26,150 bases of DNA from JAURVT01 sp049059935. Lineage in GTDB: Bacteria; Actinomycetota; Actinomycetes; Propionibacteriales; Nocardioidaceae. Made by a program: the position numbers and the translations under genes. Positions 22,079-26,150 of this stretch are shown in pieces. The stretch covers positions 1 to 26,150 of the forward strand of contig NZ_JBMGQR010000061.1 of the NCBI RefSeq assembly GCF_049059935.1, in the 5' to 3' direction. Each line of letters starts with the position of its first letter. Position 1 is the first letter of the stretch. The notes beneath the pieces were generated by a model. The model saw nothing but the letters and a program-made list of their open reading frames with translations. It had not been told where the DNA came from and did no database searches.

Positions 22079-22111
22079 CTTAGCCTAGGTCATGACCTAG
22101 GCTAAGTGCAA
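22079..22111 (-). promoter_or_regulatory. marR promoter and 28-bp palindromic operator
   Basis: CTTAGCCTAGGTCA (22079-22092) and its exact complement (22093-22106) form a 28-bp perfect palindrome. On the minus strand the -35 TTGCAC (22106-22111) and -10 TAGGCT (22082-22087) are spaced 18 bases apart, and the -10 is 6 nt from the ATG. The other half carries the same TAGGCT on the plus strand, but no plus-strand gene starts there. Confidence 0.8.
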
Positions 22112-22142
22112 CTTGCAACCTTCTGGTCCCGCCACGAGTCCG

Positions 22143-22199
22143 CGAGATACGGGTTCTGCACCACCGCGCGCGCTGCGGTGGTGCAGAACCCGTATCTCG
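22143..22199. repeat. Long perfect hairpin with 25-bp arms
   Basis: The left arm 22143-22167 (begins CGAGATACGGGTTCTGCA) and right arm 22175-22199 are exact complements around a 7-nt loop. It lies between the marR promoter and the 3' end of the purine permease gene, 22 bases from the permease stop. It could terminate permease transcription, but the length and lack of mismatches are more like a dispersed palindromic element. Confidence 0.8.
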
Positions 22200-22220
22200 G
22201 CGGCTCTGGGGCCGCCGCCG

Positions 22221-23687
22221 TCAGGAGAGCAGGCGGGAGATCGGGTCGATGGCGAAGTAGGCGACGAAGAGCACCGACACCAGCCACATCAGCGGGTGGA
22301 CGTCGGCGCTCTTGCCGCGCACCACCTTGAGCAGCACGTACGCGATGAAGCCGGCGCCGATGCCCGCGCTGATCGAGTAGGTGAACGGCATCAGGACGAT
22401 GGTGAGGAACGCCGGCAGGGCGATCTCGACGTCGTCCCACGGGATGTGCGCGGCCTGCATCATCATCAGGAACCCGACGAGCACGAGCGCGGGGACGGCG
22501 GCCTCGTTCGGGATGTGGCTGACGATCGGCGTGAACACCGTCGCGAGCAGGAACAGCACGCCCGTGACGACGCTCGCCAGCCCGGTGCGGGCACCGTCGC
22601 CCACGCCGGACGCGGACTCGATGTACGAGGTGTTGCTCGAGACGCCGGCCGCGCCACCCGCGATCGCGGCGACCGAGTCGACGATCAGGATCTGCTGGGT
22701 GCGCGGGGGCGTGCCGTCCTCGTCGTTCAGCCCGGCCTCCGCGCCGATCGCCGTCATCGTGCCCATGGTGTCGAAGAAGTCGGCCAGCAGGAGCGTGAAG
22801 ACGAGCAGCACGACGGTCACCACGCCGACCCGCTCGAAGGAGCCAATCAGGTTGAACTCGCCCAGCAGCGAGAAGTCGGGCAGGTCGACGACGGTGGTCG
22901 GCCACGACGGCACGTTGAGGTTCCAGCCGGTGGGGTTGACGACCTCGCCGTTGACGACGGTCGGCCCGACGTCGGCGATCGTCTCGACGACCACGGCGGC
23001 GACCGTGGTGATGGCGATGCTGATCAGGATCGCGCCGCGGACGCCCCGCCCGTAGAGCGCGATCATCAGCAGCAGGCCGAGGGAGAACACGACGACCGGC
23101 CAGCCCTGCAGGGTGCCGCCGATGCCGAGCCCGAGCGGCGAGCCGCCGTTGCCCGTCATCCGCACGAAGCCGGCGTCGACCAGGCCGATCAGGGTGATGA
23201 ACAGCCCGATGCCCACGGCGATCGCGGTCTTGAGCTCACGCGGCACCGCCTCGAAGACCGCCTTGCGGAACCCGGTGAGCACCAGCAGCAGGATCACGAC
23301 GCCCTCGATCACCACCAGGCCCATCGCGTCGGCCCAGGTCATCTGGCTGGCCACCGAGAACGCGACGAACGCGTTCAGTCCGAGCCCGGTCGCCAGCGCG
23401 AGCGGGAAGTTCGCGACCAGGCCCATCGTGATGGTGAGCAGGCCCGCGACCAGCGCCGTGCAGGCCGCGATCGTGACGAACCCGCCGCCCGGGGTGGAGC
23501 CGCCGCCCAGGTAGTTGCCGTCCACGTCGGGCGCGTTGGACAGGATGATGGGGTTCAGCACGATGATGTACGCCATCGTCAGGAACGTGACGACGCCGCC
23601 ACGCACCTCGCGCGCGATCGTCGACCCGCGGGCGCTGACGTCGAAGTACCGGTCCAGTGCGCCCGCCGGCGCTGTCTTCGTGCTCAT
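22221..23687 (-). CDS. NCS2-family purine permease (AzgA-like)
   Basis: This 488-residue, about 12-14-helix proton symporter probably takes up hypoxanthine, guanine or adenine. AzgA-type features are ALDRYFDVSARGSTIAREVRGGVVTFLTMAYIIVLNP at the N-terminus, NFPLALATGLGLNAFVAF (motif of helix 3), ADFFDTMGTMTAIG, and the substrate-site region SSNTSYIESASGVGDGARTGLASV. The ATG at 23687 has GGAGGAG about 8 nt upstream. An in-frame ATG at 23774 would add 29 Ser/Arg-rich residues and lies 7 nt after CACACT, so a longer leaderless form cannot be excluded. It is divergent from the DUF2530 gene. Confidence 0.93.
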   Translation of the reverse strand: MSTKTAPAGALDRYFDVSARGSTIAREVRGGVVTFLTMAYIIVLNPIILSNAPDVDGNYLGGGSTPGGGFVTIAACTALVAGLLTITMGLVANFPLALATGLGLNAFVAFSVASQMTWADAMGLVVIEGVVILLLVLTGFRKAVFEAVPRELKTAIAVGIGLFITLIGLVDAGFVRMTGNGGSPLGLGIGGTLQGWPVVVFSLGLLLMIALYGRGVRGAILISIAITTVAAVVVETIADVGPTVVNGEVVNPTGWNLNVPSWPTTVVDLPDFSLLGEFNLIGSFERVGVVTVVLLVFTLLLADFFDTMGTMTAIGAEAGLNDEDGTPPRTQQILIVDSVAAIAGGAAGVSSNTSYIESASGVGDGARTGLASVVTGVLFLLATVFTPIVSHIPNEAAVPALVLVGFLMMMQAAHIPWDDVEIALPAFLTIVLMPFTYSISAGIGAGFIAYVLLKVVRGKSADVHPLMWLVSVLFVAYFAIDPISRLLS

Positions 23688-23709
23688 CGGATGGGCTCCT
23701 CCATCGCTC

Positions 23710-23787
23710 TGCGTGCTCCGCGGGCACTCGCTGCGCTCGCGACCACTCCGCGTGCTCCGCTCGTCGGAGCTCATGCGGCGCAGTGTG
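23710..23787 (-). promoter_or_regulatory. Permease leader region with direct repeats and a hairpin
   Basis: GCGTGCTCCGC occurs twice (23711-23721 and 23750-23760). Minus-strand CCGCATGAGCTCC can pair with GGAGCACGCGG in an imperfect hairpin. A -10-like CACACT (minus strand, 23782-23787) precedes. It could be an untranslated leader or a translated extension of the permease. Confidence 0.3.
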
Positions 23788-23813
23788 GCAGAGGCTCGTT
23801 CTCCGACGGGCAG

Positions 23814-23819
23814 TAGCCT
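23814..23819 (+). promoter_or_regulatory. -10 hexamer of leaderless promoter of the DUF2530 gene
   Basis: TAGCCT lies 6 nt before the GTG at 23826; no good -35 is seen. Confidence 0.6.
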
Positions 23820-23825
23820 GGGCGG

Positions 23826-24251
23826 GTGACACGGTCGAGACGAGAAGTTCACGGCGAGGACGCGCAGGAGCCGCCTCGCGAGCCCAGCGTCCGCGAGCGC
23901 GAGCGCATGGAGCGCGCCGCTCGCCGTCACCAGCTCGGGCGCCCGGAGGTCACCGAGCTCGAGGTCGGCGACCGCACCTACCGCGTCGCCGAGGTCGAGC
24001 CGCTGGACGTCGACGGCGTGCGCACGATGGTCGTCGGCGCCGGACTCTGGCTCGTCGCGGGCATCGCCCTGCTGCCGTTCCTCGGCACCCTGCAGGACAA
24101 CGGCCGCGTCTGGTGGCTCTGGACCTGCCTGGCCGGCTTCGGCCTCGGCACGATCGGCATCGAGTACTGCCGCCGGCGTCGCCGCGCGCTCGACCACCAC
24201 CCCGAGCGCCGACGCTCCGACACGAGCCCGCTCGGCCCCGCCGGCCTCTAG
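23826..24251 (+). CDS. DUF2530-family small membrane protein
   Basis: This 141-residue protein has a charged N-terminal tail (many Arg/Glu), then a beta-like segment (VTELEVGDRTYRVAEVEPLDVDGV), two transmembrane helices (about residues 67-88, MVVGAGLWLVAGIALLPFL, and 97-118, WLWTCLAGFGLGTIGIEYC) and a basic C-terminal tail (CRRRRRALDHHPERRRSD). The PLDVDGVRTMVVGAGLW pattern fits DUF2530, an actinobacterial family of unknown function that I recall being found beside NCS2 permeases, as here. The GTG start is leaderless. A strong terminator follows 8 bases after the stop. Confidence 0.82.
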   Translation: MTRSRREVHGEDAQEPPREPSVRERERMERAARRHQLGRPEVTELEVGDRTYRVAEVEPLDVDGVRTMVVGAGLWLVAGIALLPFLGTLQDNGRVWWLWTCLAGFGLGTIGIEYCRRRRRALDHHPERRRSDTSPLGPAGL

Positions 24252-24259
24252 CCGACACG

Positions 24260-24299
24260 ACGACGGCCCCGCCGCTCCGAGGAGCGACGGGGCCGTCGT
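24260..24299. terminator. Bidirectional hairpin terminator
   Basis: Arms 24260-24278 and 24281-24299 form a 19-bp stem with one mismatch (C at 24272). It sits between convergent genes, 8 bases after the DUF2530 stop and 10 bases from the exporter stop, so it probably ends both transcripts. Confidence 0.85.
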
Positions 24300-24309
24300 G
24301 CGTGGTGCG

Positions 24310-26150
24310 TCAGATCCGCTCGGACGTCTCGGACTGGCTGGCGAGCGTCCCCTCGACGCGGGCGAGCAGGTGCGCCTCGACCTGGCGGAGCTCGGCGATG
24401 CGGGCCTGCAGGCTCGCCTCCTCGTCGCGGGCGTGCGACACGACGCCGTCGGCGACGCGCTGCGACTCCTGCAGCACCGCCAGCTCGTAGCGACGGAGGT
24501 CGTCGGTGAGCTCGCCGTGGTCGCGCTGGCCGTCGAGCACCGAGGCCGGGTCGGCGGCGTGACGCGGGGCGGTCCGCTCCGGCACCTGCTTCTCCAGCTC
24601 GCGCAGCTCGGCGTCCACCCGGTCGAACAGCGCCGACGCCTGCGCCCGCAGGCGGCCGACGGCCTCGACCGCGTCGTGCACGGCCTCCTGGGCCGCCTCG
24701 GCCCGCAGCGCCGCCGACTGCTCGGCGCGCGTCAGGACGTCCACCGCGGCGACGGCCTGGCGCTCCTGCTGCTCGGCCGCGTCGACGGTCGCCTCGGAGC
24801 GGTGGGCCGGCCTGGCCGACACGTCGACGGTCTCGCCGTCGGCGGCGGTCTCGTCGGTGACCGGACGGTCCTCGCCCGACTCGAGCACGGGCTCGTCGCC
24901 CGCGCCGTCGTCGTCGAGCTTGCGGACGGTGGTGCGCAGCGGCACCTCACGGATGAGGAGCACCGCGACCAGGCTGATCAGCGCCACCGCGGCGGCGATC
25001 AGGAAGATCCGGCCGGTCGCGTCGCCGTAGGCGGTGCGGGTCAGGTCGCGGATCGGGGCGGGCATCGCGCTCAGGTCGAGCGACCCGGCGCCACCGCCGG
25101 CGTCGGCCTGGGCCGAGGAGATGCCGAGGTCGGACAGGCCGGTGGCCATCTTGTCGCTGACCCGCGAGGCCAGCACCGCGCCGAGCACCGAGACGCCCAC
25201 CGCACCGCCAAGGCTGCGGAAGAACGCGACGGCACCGCTGGCGGCACCGACCTGGGTGACGTCGACCGTGTTCTGGACGGCGAGCACCAGGTTCTGCATC
25301 AGCATGCCCATGCCGACGCCCATGGCGACCATGAAGATCGACAGGTGCCAGATGGGGGTGGTGTGGTCGATCGTGCCGAGCATCCCGAGTCCGGCGACGA
25401 GCAGGATCGAGCCGCCCACGAGGAACCGCTTCCACCTGCCGGTGCGGGTGATGATCTGGCCGGCGGTGACGGTGCCGACGAGCGAGCCGACCATCAGCGG
25501 GATGGTGAGCAGGCCCGCCTCGGTGGGCGAGTAGCCGCGGGCGATCTGGAAGTACTGGCCGAGGAAGACCGAGCCACCGAACATCGCGATGCCGACGGCG
25601 ACGCTGGCGATGATCGCCAGGGCCGTGGTGCGGTCCTTGACGACGGTGAGCGGGACGAGCGGCTCGGGGTGCTTGCTCTCCACGACGATCGCCAGGCCGA
25701 CGGCCACGACGGTGCCGCCGAGGAACGCGGCGGTCTGCCAGGACATCCACGCGAAGTCGTTGCCGGCGAAGGAGACCCACAGCAGGGGCAGGCTCGCGCC
25801 GGCCGAGATCAGCAGGGCGCCGAGGTAGTCGATCTTCACCTTGCGCTTGATCGTCTCGACGTGGAGGAACTTCTGCAGGACGCCGAGGCTCATCACGGCC
25901 AGCGGGACGCAGACGAAGAAGCACCAGCGCCAGCCCAGGGCCGGGGTGTCGACGATGACGCCGCCGATGAGCGGGCCGCTGACGGTCGCCAGCGCCATCA
26001 CGGCACCCATGTACCCGCTGTAGCGGCCGCGGACGCGGGGCGGGATGACCGAGCCGATGATCGACTGCGCGAGGGCCGTCAGGCCGCCCATGCCGAGGCC
26101 CTGGACGACGCGCGCGCCGAGCAGCTCGGGCACGTTGCGCGAGAAGCCGG
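24310..26150 (-). CDS. DHA2-type MFS drug exporter with C-terminal coiled-coil tail, partial
   Basis: The frame is open to the right edge, so the N-terminus (roughly the first third of the transporter) is missing; about 613 residues are visible. The transporter part shows LLGARVVQGLGMGGLTALAQSIIG, PPRVRGRYSGYMG and the antiporter motif C (VSGPLIGG), then many helices of a 14-helix EmrB/QacA-like drug:H+ antiporter. From about 405 residues after the first visible Met, it continues with an acidic linker and two heptad-rich helices (AAEQQERQAVAAVDVLTRAE, and further downstream YELAVLQESQRVADGV and LQARIAELRQVEAHLLARVE). A cytosolic tail of about 200 residues is unusual for this family. It ends at the shared terminator. 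Confidence 0.9.
   Translation of the reverse strand, partial: GFSRNVPELLGARVVQGLGMGGLTALAQSIIGSVIPPRVRGRYSGYMGAVMALATVSGPLIGGVIVDTPALGWRWCFFVCVPLAVMSLGVLQKFLHVETIKRKVKIDYLGALLISAGASLPLLWVSFAGNDFAWMSWQTAAFLGGTVVAVGLAIVVESKHPEPLVPLTVVKDRTTALAIIASVAVGIAMFGGSVFLGQYFQIARGYSPTEAGLLTIPLMVGSLVGTVTAGQIITRTGRWKRFLVGGSILLVAGLGMLGTIDHTTPIWHLSIFMVAMGVGMGMLMQNLVLAVQNTVDVTQVGAASGAVAFFRSLGGAVGVSVLGAVLASRVSDKMATGLSDLGISSAQADAGGGAGSLDLSAMPAPIRDLTRTAYGDATGRIFLIAAAVALISLVAVLLIREVPLRTTVRKLDDDGAGDEPVLESGEDRPVTDETAADGETVDVSARPAHRSEATVDAAEQQERQAVAAVDVLTRAEQSAALRAEAAQEAVHDAVEAVGRLRAQASALFDRVDAELRELEKQVPERTAPRHAADPASVLDGQRDHGELTDDLRRYELAVLQESQRVADGVVSHARDEEASLQARIAELRQVEAHLLARVEGTLASQSETSERI

Noticed and set aside
22113..23816. 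A 567-codon plus-strand open frame opposite the purine permease
   Set aside because: Low-complexity Asp/Arg/His/Glu composition, no motif, and the permease on the other strand is unambiguous.
1..26150. CRISPR array, tRNA or rRNA genes, phage or plasmid genes
   Set aside because: I saw no regularly spaced direct repeats, no cloverleaf followed by a CCA-type end, no rRNA-like stretch and no integrase or transposase motifs.

Overview
The window is a uniformly GC-rich piece of actinobacterial chromosome. A mycobacterial-type CitA citrate synthase, an Rpf-type secreted muralytic protein, methylmalonyl-CoA mutase with MeaB, two mycothiol-associated DinB-like proteins, a DUF2530 protein and many leaderless GTG/ATG starts fit a member of the Propionibacteriales such as Nocardioidaceae. 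That placement is an inference from gene content; no rRNA or other marker is present. I see no integrase, transposase, tRNA, rRNA or CRISPR array, so this looks like core or near-core chromosome.

Layout. 1-224: tail of a hotdog-fold-like protein. 251-2865: a GH13 alpha-glucosidase, a palindromic intergenic repeat, then a QorB/NmrA-like reductase. 2869-4137 (-): an MFS exporter. 4138-4516: a gene-poor region with a promoter, a tiny ORF, a densely folded segment and a second promoter, leading to a secreted Rpf-like protein (4517-5155). 5206-7023: divergent pdxH and citrate synthase. 7012-8752: divergent DinB-like protein and topoisomerase IB. 8821-10412: the tetrapyrrole pair hemD and a CbiX-like chelatase. 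10476-15498 (-): mutA-mutB-meaB, a coupled operon for propionate and methylmalonyl-CoA metabolism. 15546-18391: divergent FUSC membrane protein and serC. 18392-18637: a convergent gap filled with nested palindromes. 18638-22075 (-): a four-gene coupled operon (marR, MFS exporter, DinB-like protein, secreted beta-propeller-like protein) whose promoter lies in a perfect 28-bp palindrome. 22221-24251: divergent NCS2 purine permease and DUF2530 protein. 24310 to the right edge (-): a DHA2-type exporter with an unusual coiled-coil tail, cut by the window end.

Most genes are housekeeping. The unexplained content lies between genes. There is a leader-like unit at 4168-4405 that ends in a fully paired three-way junction. 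There is a 225-bp inverted arrangement of related palindromes at 18401-18626. Two copies of one palindromic repeat stand at 1874 and 10425, and a 25-bp-arm hairpin at 22143. Eleven transcription-unit starts carry an NANNNT hexamer exactly 6 nt before the start codon, which points to pervasive leaderless transcription. All structure and promoter calls were made by eye, without folding or database searches.
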